Shown here one piece after another: positions 52,616 to 60,611 of a stretch of DNA of 64,000 nucleotides. Both the position numbers and the translations under genes were made by a program. The first letter of the stretch is position 1, and each line of letters starts with the position of its first letter. The stretch is from G942493275 sp942493275 (GTDB lineage Bacteria > Actinomycetota > Coriobacteriia > Anaerosomatales > PHET01), in NCBI GenBank assembly GCA_942493275.1, contig OW818687.1, positions 2,294,001-2,358,000 of the forward strand. The letters are read 5' to 3'. The notes beneath the pieces were generated by a model. The model searched no databases. It was not told the origin of the DNA and saw nothing but the letters and a program-made list of their open reading frames with translations.

Positions 52616-53854
52616 CTACTCGTTGAGGCCGGCAGCCTCGGCGAGGGCGTCGGCACGATCCGTGCGCTCCCAGGTGAAATCGCGATCCGCGCGGCCAAAG
52701 TGCCCGTACGCCGCGGTCTTGCGGTAGATCGGGCGGCGCAGGTCCAGGTCGCGGATGATGGCGCCCGGACGCAGGTCGAATACCTCCTTGACGGCGTCTT
52801 CGATGCGTCCGACCGGCACCTTCTCGGTACCGAAGGTCTCGACCAGGATCGAGAGCGGGCGGGCGACGCCGATGGCGTAGGCGAGCTCGATCTCACAGCG
52901 GTCCGCGAGGCCTGCCGCAACGACGTTCTTGGCGACCCAGCGCGCGGCGTACGCAGCCGAGCGGTCCACCTTGGTGCAGTCCTTGCCGGAGAATGCGCCG
53001 CCGCCATGACGGCCCATGCCGCCGTAGGTGTCGACGATGATCTTGCGACCGGTGAGGCCGGTGTCGCCCATGGGACCGCCGATGACGAAGCGGCCGGTGG
53101 GGTTCACGTAGATCTCGGCATTCGAGTAGGAAAGGCCCTCGAGCTCGAAGACCGGCTTGATGACGTGCTCGATGAGGTCGGGACGTAGCTGGACTTCGAT
53201 GTCGACGCCCTCGGCGTGCTGGGTCGAGATCAGGATCTTCTCGACCGAGACCGGCTTGCCGTCGACGTACTTGACGGTCACCTGGGTCTTGCCGTCAGGA
53301 CGCAGGTAGCCGAGTACCTCGGCCTTGCGAACCGCCGTGAGACGCTCGGCGAGGCGATGCGCGAGGTAGATCGGCATCGGCATGAGCTCGCTCGTCTCGG
53401 TGCAGGCGTAGCCGAACATCATGCCCTGGTCGCCGGCGCCCACGAGGTCGATGGGGTCGACACCGTGGCCATGCTGGACCTCGAAGCTCTCGTCCACGCC
53501 CTGGGCGATGTCGGCGCTCTGCTCGTGGATGGTGCTCATGACGCCGCACGTGTGGGCGTCGAAGCCGAACTTGGCGCGGTCGTAACCGATCTCGGCGACG
53601 ACCTCGCGGACGATCTTCTGGACGTCGACGTAAGCGCGGGTGCGGATCTCGCCGCCGACCACGACGAGGCCGGTGGTGATGAAGGTCTCGCAGGCGACGC
53701 GGGCGTCGTCGACGGTACCGCGCTCGTCCGGACCGATCTCGATCTCGCGAGCGAAGATTGCGTCGAGGATGGCGTCCGAGATCTGGTCGCAGATCTTGTC
53801 GGGATGACCCTCGGTGACTGACTCGGAAGTGAACAAGTACTCGCGTTCTGACAC
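52616..53854 (-). CDS. metK: S-adenosylmethionine synthetase
   Basis: Makes SAM from methionine and ATP. The 412-residue protein has FTSESVTEGHPDKICDQISDAILD, GAGDQGMMFGYA and the phosphate loop GGGAFSGKDCTKVDRSAAYAARW. The start is GTG at 53854, with AAAGGAGG seven bases upstream. An S-box riboswitch lies in its leader, so high SAM should switch the gene off. Confidence 0.97.
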   Translation of the reverse strand: MSEREYLFTSESVTEGHPDKICDQISDAILDAIFAREIEIGPDERGTVDDARVACETFITTGLVVVGGEIRTRAYVDVQKIVREVVAEIGYDRAKFGFDAHTCGVMSTIHEQSADIAQGVDESFEVQHGHGVDPIDLVGAGDQGMMFGYACTETSELMPMPIYLAHRLAERLTAVRKAEVLGYLRPDGKTQVTVKYVDGKPVSVEKILISTQHAEGVDIEVQLRPDLIEHVIKPVFELEGLSYSNAEIYVNPTGRFVIGGPMGDTGLTGRKIIVDTYGGMGRHGGGAFSGKDCTKVDRSAAYAARWVAKNVVAAGLADRCEIELAYAIGVARPLSILVETFGTEKVPVGRIEDAVKEVFDLRPGAIIRDLDLRRPIYRKTAAYGHFGRADRDFTWERTDRADALAEAAGLNE

Positions 53855-53895
53855 GTACTGCCTCCTTTGCCGCGACCTGCACAGGCCGCTCTCAT

Positions 53896-53939
53896 GCGGG
53901 GGCAATAGATAAGCCCCCGCCTGGTGTAGACAGGGGCTT
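53896..53939 (-). promoter_or_regulatory. Two competing hairpins after the SAM aptamer (expression platform)
   Basis: Hairpin A pairs gcgggggc (53896-53903) with gcccccgc (53913-53920). Hairpin B pairs the ggggctt run at 53931-53939 with aagcccc at 53911-53917. They share bases 53911-53920 and cannot form together. Neither is followed by a strong U tract, so control may act through the metK ribosome-binding site or by weak termination. This assignment is inference from pairing. Confidence 0.6.
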
Positions 53940-53984
53940 CGCTTCGAAGGTCGCATCACAGGGACGCACCGCACGCAGCTCTTC

Positions 53985-54113
53985 CCTCATCTTCCAGGCT
54001 GATCGCCTGCCGAGACGTGGCACCGTACGCCACTTTTGGCGCCGGTTGCCGGGGTGTCACAGGGCTCGGTCCCTCGACCCGCTGCAGTCGTTTCCGACTG
54101 CCTCTTGATGAGC
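53985..54113 (-). promoter_or_regulatory. SAM riboswitch (S-box) for metK
   Basis: The minus strand carries the S-box hallmarks in order: CTCATCAAGAG (54102-54112), a GGAAAC-capped helix, GAGGGACC...GAGCCC, CCCGGCAACCGGC with its kink-turn context, GGTGCCA and finally GGAAGATGAGG. The first CTCATC pairs with the last GATGAG (53986-53991) as helix P1. It lies 130-260 bases before metK. The match to SAM-I is clear; a SAM-IV variant is not excluded. Confidence 0.95.
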
Positions 54114-54119
54114 AGAGTG

Positions 54120-54148
54120 AGTATAGACCCGAATGTGCGACCGCTCAA
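54120..54148 (-). promoter_or_regulatory. Promoter for metK
   Basis: TTGAGC (54143-54148), 17 bases, TATACT (54120-54125) on the minus strand. The predicted transcript start is near 54113, the first base of the riboswitch, which supports both calls. Confidence 0.78.
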
Positions 54149-54208
54149 CAAGTGATTCGCGGTCTTTCGGGTACCATACGGATGATTCGTCCCCCTCTCG
54201 GAGAACCA

Positions 54209-54625
54209 ATGAATCGCTTCCTGAAGTCCTTGAACATCGCCACAGACGTCATCGAGGTCGTCGTTGCAATCGCCCTCGTCATACTTGCTGGCGGCGTCAT
54301 CATCTCGCTCGCCGTCGACATGTGGGCCGTTGCCGATGGCGGCTTTGCGCTCACCACGAGCGAGTTCAACAAGCTCGTCGGCAAGATCCTCGAGGTCTTC
54401 ATTCTCGTCGAGCTGTTCCGAATCGCCATCGCCTACATGAAGCACGAGAACGTCATCCCGACGGTTCTTGAGGCCGCGCTCGTGGCCGTGGCACGGAAGT
54501 TCGTCGTCTTCGAAGGCGCCGAGAACTACCTGGCAACCGCCGTGGGTCTCGCGGCGCTGCTGCTCTCGGTCGCGATCTCGTGGTGGCTGCTCGCCCGGTC
54601 CGACGCCTGCGACCTCCACGCCTGA
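54209..54625 (+). CDS. PsiE-family membrane protein
   Basis: A 138-residue protein with four hydrophobic helices (IATDVIEVVVAIALVILAGGVII, a central FNKLVGKILEVFILVELFRIAIAYM, the VIPTVLEAALVAVARKFVVF region and a final AVGLAALLLSVAISWWLLA). This layout and the LVELFRIAIAY segment fit the phosphate-starvation-inducible PsiE family. No function is established for the family. ATG at 54209 has GGAG just upstream; an in-frame ATG nine codons earlier is possible. It is divergent from metK. Confidence 0.7.
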   Translation: MNRFLKSLNIATDVIEVVVAIALVILAGGVIISLAVDMWAVADGGFALTTSEFNKLVGKILEVFILVELFRIAIAYMKHENVIPTVLEAALVAVARKFVVFEGAENYLATAVGLAALLLSVAISWWLLARSDACDLHA

Positions 54626-54690
54626 GACACCCGAGTCCGCGCTACCATGTCATCTTCTCCGATGTCAGCACCAAGAAGGAGCGTATCCAC

Positions 54691-56148
54691 GTGAGCAAGG
54701 TCCGCGTCCGCTTTGCACCTTCCCCGACCGGCCACCTCCACATCGGCGGTGCCCGTACGGCCATCTACAACTGGGCATTCGCTCGGCACAATGGCGGTTC
54801 GTTCGTGCTTCGCATCGACGACACGGATCGTGAGCGCTCCACCGATGAGAACACCCAGGCCATCTTGCGTTCTCTCAAGTGGCTCGGTCTCGACTGGGAC
54901 GAGGGTCCGGAGGTCGGCGGCGAGTTCGGTCCGTACTACCAGACCCAGCGCTCCGACACCTATGCGCCCGCTCTCGAGCGCATGAAGGAGCGCGGTCACA
55001 CGTACCCGTGCTTCTGCTCCCCCGAAACGCTTGAGCTCAAGCGTGAAGAGGCCCGCGTCCGTGGCGGGTTCTCCGGCTACGATCGCACCTGCCGCGCGCT
55101 TGCCGCCGAGGAGGTCCAGTCGCGCATCGCTGCTGGGGAGCCCCACGTCTGGCGAGTTGCCGTTCCTGACGACCGAGGCGACATCGTCATCGACGACATC
55201 ATCCGCGGTGAGACCCGATTCCCGATCGACGCCATGGACGACTTCATCCTGGTTCGCACCGACGGGACTCCCACCTATATGTTCGCCACAGTGGTCGACG
55301 ACTGGTCCATGGGAATGACCCACATCATTCGCGGTGACGACCACCTCTCCAACACGCCGCGACAGGTCGTCGTCTATGAGGCGCTCGAGGCCGAGGTGCC
55401 GCAGTTCGCGCACATGAGCCTCATCTTCGGCGCTGACGGCAAGCGGCTGTCAAAGCGCCATGGCGCAACCTCCGTCGAGCAGTACAAGGAAGAAGGATTC
55501 CTCCCCGAGGCGATGCTCAACTACCTGTCGCTTCTCGGCTGGTCGCTTGACGGAGAGACGACCTTCTTCGACCGAGAGACCCTCGTAAGGGAGTTCGATC
55601 TCGCCCGGGTCTCGAAGAGCCCAGGCATCTGGGACCCTGAGAAGCTTGAATGGATGAACGGCGCCTACATCAGGGAGCTCTCGGCTGACGCGCTGGTCGA
55701 CCACCTGACCCCCTGGCTCGCCGATGCGGGTCTGGCGACCGCCGACGACGTCCAGGCGCGCCGTGACTGGTATCTCGCGCTCGTTCCGCTCGTGTCGGAG
55801 AGACTCAAGCGTCTCGACGAGATCGCGCGGATGGTGCGCTTCCTGTTCGAGGAGCCTCAGGTCGACGACACTGCTCGCGACAAGGTGCTGCGCAAGGAAG
55901 GCGCCGCTGAGGCCCTTGAGGCCGCTGCTCAGGCCCTGGAGGGCGTCGAGTGGACGGCAGCCGCCATCGAGGAGTCGATGCGCACCGTGCCCGAGACGAC
56001 CGGCGTCAAGCCCAAGATCGCCTTCCAGGCGGTGCGTGTGGCGATAACCGGAACGACCGTCTCCCCGCCCCTGTTCGAGTCGCTCGAGCTGCTTGGCAGG
56101 GAACGTGCACTTGCACGCATCATGGCGGCCCAAGAGCTGGTGGATTAG
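54691..56148 (+). CDS. gltX: Glutamyl-tRNA synthetase
   Basis: Class I synthetase that charges tRNA-Glu. The 485-residue protein has RFAPSPTGHLHIGGARTAIYN (HIGH-type motif), the KRLSKRHGATSV motif (KMSKS type) near residue 250 and a C-terminal anticodon-binding domain. GTG at 54691 follows AAGGAG; the open frame upstream overlaps the PsiE gene and does not resemble the family. A separate glnS is present nearby, so this enzyme probably charges only tRNA-Glu (inference). Confidence 0.96.
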   Translation: MSKVRVRFAPSPTGHLHIGGARTAIYNWAFARHNGGSFVLRIDDTDRERSTDENTQAILRSLKWLGLDWDEGPEVGGEFGPYYQTQRSDTYAPALERMKERGHTYPCFCSPETLELKREEARVRGGFSGYDRTCRALAAEEVQSRIAAGEPHVWRVAVPDDRGDIVIDDIIRGETRFPIDAMDDFILVRTDGTPTYMFATVVDDWSMGMTHIIRGDDHLSNTPRQVVVYEALEAEVPQFAHMSLIFGADGKRLSKRHGATSVEQYKEEGFLPEAMLNYLSLLGWSLDGETTFFDRETLVREFDLARVSKSPGIWDPEKLEWMNGAYIRELSADALVDHLTPWLADAGLATADDVQARRDWYLALVPLVSERLKRLDEIARMVRFLFEEPQVDDTARDKVLRKEGAAEALEAAAQALEGVEWTAAAIEESMRTVPETTGVKPKIAFQAVRVAITGTTVSPPLFESLELLGRERALARIMAAQELVD

Positions 56149-56162
56149 ACCCGCATTTCGGG

Positions 56163-56191
56163 TTGACATGCTCTTGGTCCGTCGGTAGGAT
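56163..56191 (+). promoter_or_regulatory. Strong promoter for tRNA-Gln and tRNA-Glu
   Basis: A perfect TTGACA (56163-56168), a 17-base spacer and TAGGAT (56186-56191), just after the gltX stop. The predicted start is about 29 bases before tRNA-Gln. Confidence 0.82.
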
Positions 56192-56226
56192 ACCTTCTCG
56201 CGCCGTGGTCGGCGCGCTTGGGGTAC

Positions 56227-56302
56227 AGGGGTATGGTGTAACTGGCAACACGTCGGATTCTGGTTCCGAAGAGTCTAGGTTCGAGCCCTAGTACCCCTGC
56301 CA
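56227..56302 (+). tRNA. tRNA-Gln (anticodon CTG)
   Basis: A full cloverleaf: acceptor AGGGGTA / TACCCCT, D arm with GGTGTAACTGGCA, anticodon stem TCGGA / TCCGA with loop TTCTGGT (CTG at 56260-56262), T arm CTAGG-TTCGAGC-CCTAG, discriminator G and encoded CCA at 56300-56302. It reads CAG codons. Confidence 0.96.
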
Positions 56303-56306
56303 GCAA

Positions 56307-56383
56307 GGCCCGTTCGTCTAGTGGACTAGGACACCGCCCTCTCAAGGCGGAGATCACGGGTTCGAATCCCGTACGGGCTACCA
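56307..56383 (+). tRNA. tRNA-Glu (anticodon CTC)
   Basis: A full cloverleaf: acceptor GGCCCGT / ACGGGCT, anticodon stem CCGCC / GGCGG with loop CTCTCAA (CTC at 56341-56343), T arm with GGGTTCGAATCCC and encoded CCA at 56381-56383. It reads GAG codons and lies four bases after tRNA-Gln. Confidence 0.96.
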
Positions 56384-56391
56384 CATGAAAC

Positions 56392-56431
56392 GCCCCGCTC
56401 CGTGCACGTCCGGAGCGGGGCTTCTTTTGTT
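56392..56431 (+). terminator. Intrinsic terminator after the tRNA pair
   Basis: An 11-bp stem (gccccgctccg / cggagcggggc) with an 8-base loop followed by TTCTTTTGTT. This is the clearest rho-independent terminator in the window. Confidence 0.92.
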
Positions 56432-56487
56432 CCGAGGGGCCTTCACATGCCGCAGAGGCGAGGCTCGCTATGCTATCCTCAGCGACC

Positions 56488-58179
56488 ATGAACAACGAAA
56501 ACGCATCCTCACCCCAGCGCGATTTTGTCCGAGACATCGTGGCTGGCGATCTACGCGACGGCCGCATCGAATCGGTGGTCACGCGCTTCCCGCCCGAGCC
56601 CAACGGATACCTCCACATCGGGCACGCGAAGTCGATCTGCCTCAACTTCGGAATCGCCCAGGAGTTCGGCGGTCGCTGTCACCTGCGTTTCGACGACACC
56701 AACCCGGTGAAGGAGGAGCAGGAGTACATCGACGCCATCGAGACGGACGTCCGGTGGCTCGGGTTCGACTGGGGCGAGTACCTCTTCCACGCCTCCGACT
56801 ACTTCGACCAACTCTACGAGTGGGCCGTCTACCTGATCACTCAGGGCAAGGCCTACGTCGACGATCTCTCGGCTGACGAGATCCGCGAGTACCGCGGAAC
56901 GCTCACCGAGCCAGGCAAAGACAGCCCCTGGCGCGATCGCCCCGCCGAGGAAAGCGTCGACCTGTTCGCGCGCATGAAGGCCGGCGAGTTCGAGAACGGA
57001 TCGCGGGTGCTGCGCGCCAAGATCGACATGGCCTCACCCAACATCAACCTGCGCGACCCGATCATGTATCGGATCGTTCACGCCGAGCACCCAAGAACCG
57101 GTGCGGCATGGTGCGTCTACCCCACCTACGACTTCGCGCACGGGCAGTCGGATGCGATCGAAGGCATCACGCACTCGGTGTGCACACTGGAGTTCCAGGA
57201 CCATCGGCCACTGTACGACTGGTTCATCGAGAACCTGCCGGTGCCCTCGACCCCGCACCAGTACGAATTCGCACGGCTCAACATCACTCATACCGTTCTG
57301 TCGAAGCGCGTGCTGCTGCGTCTCGTGAACGAGAACCACGTGCGCGGCTGGGACGATCCGCGGATGCCCACCCTGTCAGGTCTGCGTCGTCGCGGCTTTC
57401 CCGCCGAGGGACTCCGGGACTTCGCACAGATGATAGGTGTGGCCCGAGCCGACAGCGTGGTTGAGATCGAAATGCTGGAGCATGCGGTCCGCAGCGTTCT
57501 GAATCGCGACTCCGTCAGAAGATTTGCGGTTCTCGACCCGCTCAAGGTCGTCATAGAGAACTACCCTGAGGGCCAGGTTGAGTACATGGACGTCACCAAC
57601 AACCCTGAGGATGAGTCCGCAGGCACGCGTCAGGTGGCCTTCTCTCGCGAACTGTGGATCGAGCGCGATGACTTCATGGAGGATCCCCCCAAGAAGTTCT
57701 TCCGCATGGCTCCCGGTCGTGAGGTCCGTTTGCGCGCTGCCTACTTCGTGACCTGCAACGACGTTATCAAGGACTCAGACGGCAAGGTCGTCGAACTCCG
57801 GTGTTCCTATGACCCGGAGACGCGCGGTGGTTCCTCGCCTGACGGTCGTCGACCTAAGGCGACCCTGCACTGGGTCTCATCGGCCCATGCGCTTCCTGCG
57901 GAGGTCCGGCTCTATGACCACCTCTTCGCCGATCCGTTCCCTGGGGCGGATGGCCGCGAGCTGTTTGACGATCTGAACGTCGATTCCGAGACGGTGCTTT
58001 CTGGCTGTTTCGTCGAGAGCTCACTGGCCGAGGTGCCTATCGGTCAGACTGTGCAGTTCGAGCGTATCGGCTACTTCTGCCCAGACCCGGATTCGACGCA
58101 GGACTCGCTCGTCTTCAACCGGACCCTCACGCTCAAGGACACCTGGGCGAAGCTGCAGGCGCAGGGAAAGCACCACTAG
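56488..58179 (+). CDS. glnS: Glutaminyl-tRNA synthetase
   Basis: Class I synthetase that directly charges tRNA-Gln. The 563-residue protein has RFPPEPNGYLHIGHAKSICLNFG, the RFDDTNP motif, HTVLSKRVLLRLV (KMSKS type) and the GlnRS-specific C-terminal barrels. Most Actinobacteria use GatCAB on Glu-tRNA-Gln instead, so its presence is notable. ATG at 56488 (MNNENASS) has no clear Shine-Dalgarno; TATCCT at 56474-56479 would place transcription start at or just before the ATG, so the message may be leaderless. An in-frame ATG at 56470 is an alternative. Confidence 0.95.
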   Translation: MNNENASSPQRDFVRDIVAGDLRDGRIESVVTRFPPEPNGYLHIGHAKSICLNFGIAQEFGGRCHLRFDDTNPVKEEQEYIDAIETDVRWLGFDWGEYLFHASDYFDQLYEWAVYLITQGKAYVDDLSADEIREYRGTLTEPGKDSPWRDRPAEESVDLFARMKAGEFENGSRVLRAKIDMASPNINLRDPIMYRIVHAEHPRTGAAWCVYPTYDFAHGQSDAIEGITHSVCTLEFQDHRPLYDWFIENLPVPSTPHQYEFARLNITHTVLSKRVLLRLVNENHVRGWDDPRMPTLSGLRRRGFPAEGLRDFAQMIGVARADSVVEIEMLEHAVRSVLNRDSVRRFAVLDPLKVVIENYPEGQVEYMDVTNNPEDESAGTRQVAFSRELWIERDDFMEDPPKKFFRMAPGREVRLRAAYFVTCNDVIKDSDGKVVELRCSYDPETRGGSSPDGRRPKATLHWVSSAHALPAEVRLYDHLFADPFPGADGRELFDDLNVDSETVLSGCFVESSLAEVPIGQTVQFERIGYFCPDPDSTQDSLVFNRTLTLKDTWAKLQAQGKHH

Positions 58180-58221
58180 CGCCGCTCCGCAGGTCCACTT
58201 CGCCCGTGGCGCGCCTCTCGC

Positions 58222-58230
58222 TGGTATCAT
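58222..58230 (+). promoter_or_regulatory. Extended -10 promoter for rnpB
   Basis: TGG directly precedes TATCAT (58225-58230), an extended -10 element seven bases before the predicted 5' end of RNase P RNA. No strong -35 is seen. Confidence 0.55.
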
Positions 58231-58236
58231 TGCCGC

Positions 58237-58580
58237 GGAGTGGGCTAGACGACCGCGTGCCCTTCGGGGTGCGAGGAAAGTCGGGGCTCCACAGGGCAGG
58301 GTGCCTGCTAACGGCAGGGCGCGGCGACGCGACGGAAAGTGCCACAGAAAAGAAGACTCCCCCGGCTTCACGGCCGGGAGAAAAGCTGAAACGGTGCGGT
58401 AAGAGCGCACCAGCGTCACGGCAACGTGGCGGCTTGGTAAACCCCACCCGGAGCAAGGGCGAATAGGAGCGGCTAAGGTCGGCCCGACCGACGCTCGGGT
58501 ACGCCCGCTTGAGGCCGTCGGCGACGACGGTCCCAGATAGATGGTCGTCCACGACAGAACCCCGCTTACCGGCCCACTCC
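58237..58580 (+). ncRNA. rnpB: RNase P RNA (bacterial type A)
   Basis: The catalytic RNA that trims tRNA 5' ends. The first bases ggagtgggc (58237-58245) pair with gcccactcc (58572-58580) as helix P1. Inside are the conserved blocks GAGGAAAGTCGGGGCTCC, GCCACAGAAAAG, GGTAAACCCC and near the 3' end AGATAGATGGTCGTCC, ACAGAACCC and GCTTACCGGCCC. Length is about 344 bases, normal for type A. Ends are set by P1 pairing and may be off by a few bases. No protein gene lies in this stretch. Confidence 0.94.
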
Positions 58581-58591
58581 ACGCGTGATCT

Positions 58592-58626
58592 GCGACCGAC
58601 GTCTCCCCACAGGGAGCGTCGGTCGC
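58592..58626. terminator. Hairpin after rnpB
   Basis: A 10-bp perfect stem (gcgaccgacg / cgtcggtcgc) lies 12 bases past the RNA and 27 bases before the convergent chelatase stop. It is followed by TTCGC on plus. It may serve both genes. Confidence 0.6.
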
Positions 58627-58652
58627 TTCGCATGCGGCCAACAGAGGGGCTG

Positions 58653-60608
58653 TTAGAGACGGGACCTTACCGCGCCGACGATCGCGGCGCCATCGAGATT
58701 CTGTACCCGGACGTAGTCGGCTCCGGCGACTCTGGCGATGTCGCGCGCGGCAGACTGGGTCGAGGTGCCTGAAGTGGTGTCGATGACCACCGCGTGGACA
58801 CCAGCGGCCTTCACCCTCGCCGCTGCGACCTTCGCGTCCTCGCTCCCCATGCCGCCATCGAGCCCCACGTTGGCGCGTCCGTCAGTCACCAGGACAAGCC
58901 ACGGCACGGTGTCGGGCTGCCGTCTCAGCTCACCCGCGATAAGCTCGAGCGACTTCATGATCCCGTGTGCGAGCGGCGTGGCGCCGCCGGTCGGCAGGGA
59001 GCGCAACTTCAGATTCGCGAGCTCCACGCTGCCCGTGGGCGCGAGTACGACGTCGGCGGAGTCCCCCCTGAAGGAGACGAGCGAAACGCGGTCCCTGCGC
59101 TGGTAGGCATCCACGAGCAGATCGAGCACGGCAGCCTTGGCCGCCTCGATGCGCTTGCTCGCTCCCATCGAGCCGCTCGCGTCGACGCAGAACACGATGG
59201 ACGCACCGACTTTACGCGTACGTACCTTCTTGCGCAGGTCCTGTTCGCGCACATCGATGGCTAGTCCCTCGGCGGGGGTGCCGGGGCTGCTCGCGGCGGC
59301 CCGGATGGTCGCGTCGAACGCCACATCGGAGGCGCGGGACACCGGGGCGATCTCGGAACGCCGATAGCGCCCTCGGGCGCCGTCGGTAACGGTCTGCTGG
59401 CGACGGCCCCCCATGGTCCGGCGAGTGCCGTCGAGTTCGGTCTCAAGCGTGGCGCTGACAGGCAAGGGTATCTCGGTGCCGTCACTCGGCGTGCCGGTGC
59501 TTTCGAAGATGGATGCCTGACCCTGACCGGGTCCGACGGGGGCGCTGTCGCCGGCGTTCGCATCGCCCTCGCCAGTGACCGCACGCCGCAATGACTCACG
59601 CAGCGACTCCAGGTCCGAGCGGACCTCCTCGAAGGGCACTTTGCGGAGTCGGTGCGCCAGCACGAGAGGCGCGACCTTCTCGACGTCGATGAGCTCGACC
59701 TCGGTGCGCCCGTCAAGCGCGGCGTACGCACATGCAGCGCGGGCCATGACCGTGTCGGCGCGGTGGCCGTCCACGCCGGCTCTGATACAGAGGTCGGCTA
59801 TCGCATAGAGGACCTCATCGGTCATCTCGATCTGCGGCAGTCGACGCCGGGCATCCGCCAGCGCGAGCTTCTGCTGCTCCTCGGCCTCTTCCCATCGCCG
59901 AGAGAACTTCTCCGGTGCATCCTCGAAGTCGCGACGGCGTCGAACTATCTCGACACGCGCATGCGGGTCCCTCATCGCCTCGACTTCGACGCAGAGGCCG
60001 AATCGATCCAGGAGCTGAGGGCGGACCTCGCCCTCCTCGGGGTTCATGGTGCCGACGAGGATGAAGCGGGCGGGGTGTGCGAACGACACGCCCTCACGCT
60101 CGACGCTGTTGACGCCCATGGCCGCTGCGTCCAGCAGTGTGTCCACGAGGTGATCGTCGAGGAGATTCACCTCGTCGACGTAGAGGATGCCTCTGTTCGC
60201 GTCCGCAAGAAGGCCCGGTTGGAAGACCCTCTCCCCTTCCCTGAGAGCCTTCTGGAAGTCCAGAGTGCCCACGAGGCGGTCCTCGGTGGCCGAGACCGGC
60301 AGATCGACGACGCGCGGCGCGCGGCGCTCCTTGGGAAGACGGCCGTCATCACGGCGCTCGCGGCATTCGACGCACCACGATCCGGGGTCACCCGGATCGC
60401 ACCCGAACCGGCATCCCGAGACGACCTCGATGTCAGGCAGGACCGCAGCCAACGCCCTTACAGCGGTGGACTTGGCGGTGCCCTTCTCTCCTCGGATGAG
60501 CACGCCTCCGACCCGGTGGTCGACCGCATTGAGCAGCAGCCCGGCCTTCAGGAGATCCTGGCCGACGATGGCGCTGAACGGAAAGACGTTAGCGGGACGT
60601 GATGCCAC
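58653..60608 (-). CDS. Single-chain AAA+/VWA magnesium-chelatase-like protein
   Basis: A 651-residue fusion of ChlI-like and ChlD-like parts. The N-terminal AAA+ ATPase has Walker A IRGEKGTAKSTAVRAL (residues 38-52), a four-cysteine insertion GCRFGCDP...WCVEC (C66, C70, C79, C82), Walker B GILYVDEVNLLDDH and VGTMNPEEGEVRPQLLDRFG. A Gly/Pro/Thr-rich linker joins a C-terminal VWA domain with the MIDAS motif DASGSMG (D476). Such proteins drive metal insertion into tetrapyrroles with a large CobN/ChlH subunit, which is not in the window. It starts three bases after an acidic Cys-tailed protein, an apparent operon partner. Confidence 0.88.
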   Translation of the reverse strand: MASRPANVFPFSAIVGQDLLKAGLLLNAVDHRVGGVLIRGEKGTAKSTAVRALAAVLPDIEVVSGCRFGCDPGDPGSWCVECRERRDDGRLPKERRAPRVVDLPVSATEDRLVGTLDFQKALREGERVFQPGLLADANRGILYVDEVNLLDDHLVDTLLDAAAMGVNSVEREGVSFAHPARFILVGTMNPEEGEVRPQLLDRFGLCVEVEAMRDPHARVEIVRRRRDFEDAPEKFSRRWEEAEEQQKLALADARRRLPQIEMTDEVLYAIADLCIRAGVDGHRADTVMARAACAYAALDGRTEVELIDVEKVAPLVLAHRLRKVPFEEVRSDLESLRESLRRAVTGEGDANAGDSAPVGPGQGQASIFESTGTPSDGTEIPLPVSATLETELDGTRRTMGGRRQQTVTDGARGRYRRSEIAPVSRASDVAFDATIRAAASSPGTPAEGLAIDVREQDLRKKVRTRKVGASIVFCVDASGSMGASKRIEAAKAAVLDLLVDAYQRRDRVSLVSFRGDSADVVLAPTGSVELANLKLRSLPTGGATPLAHGIMKSLELIAGELRRQPDTVPWLVLVTDGRANVGLDGGMGSEDAKVAAARVKAAGVHAVVIDTTSGTSTQSAARDIARVAGADYVRVQNLDGAAIVGAVRSRL

Positions 60609-60611
60609 GCG

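Noticed and set aside
53985..54113. Open frames on plus across the metK leader (from 54017)
   Set aside because: The extension in front of the PsiE-like gene lies over the SAM riboswitch and shows no protein similarity; the gene most likely starts at 54209.
56227..56383. tRNA pair as an integration site
   Set aside because: The following DNA is a terminator and core gene glnS; no duplicated tRNA 3' end was found.
58206..58466. An 86-codon open frame on plus
   Set aside because: It lies inside the RNase P RNA gene and has no Shine-Dalgarno or recognisable protein motif.
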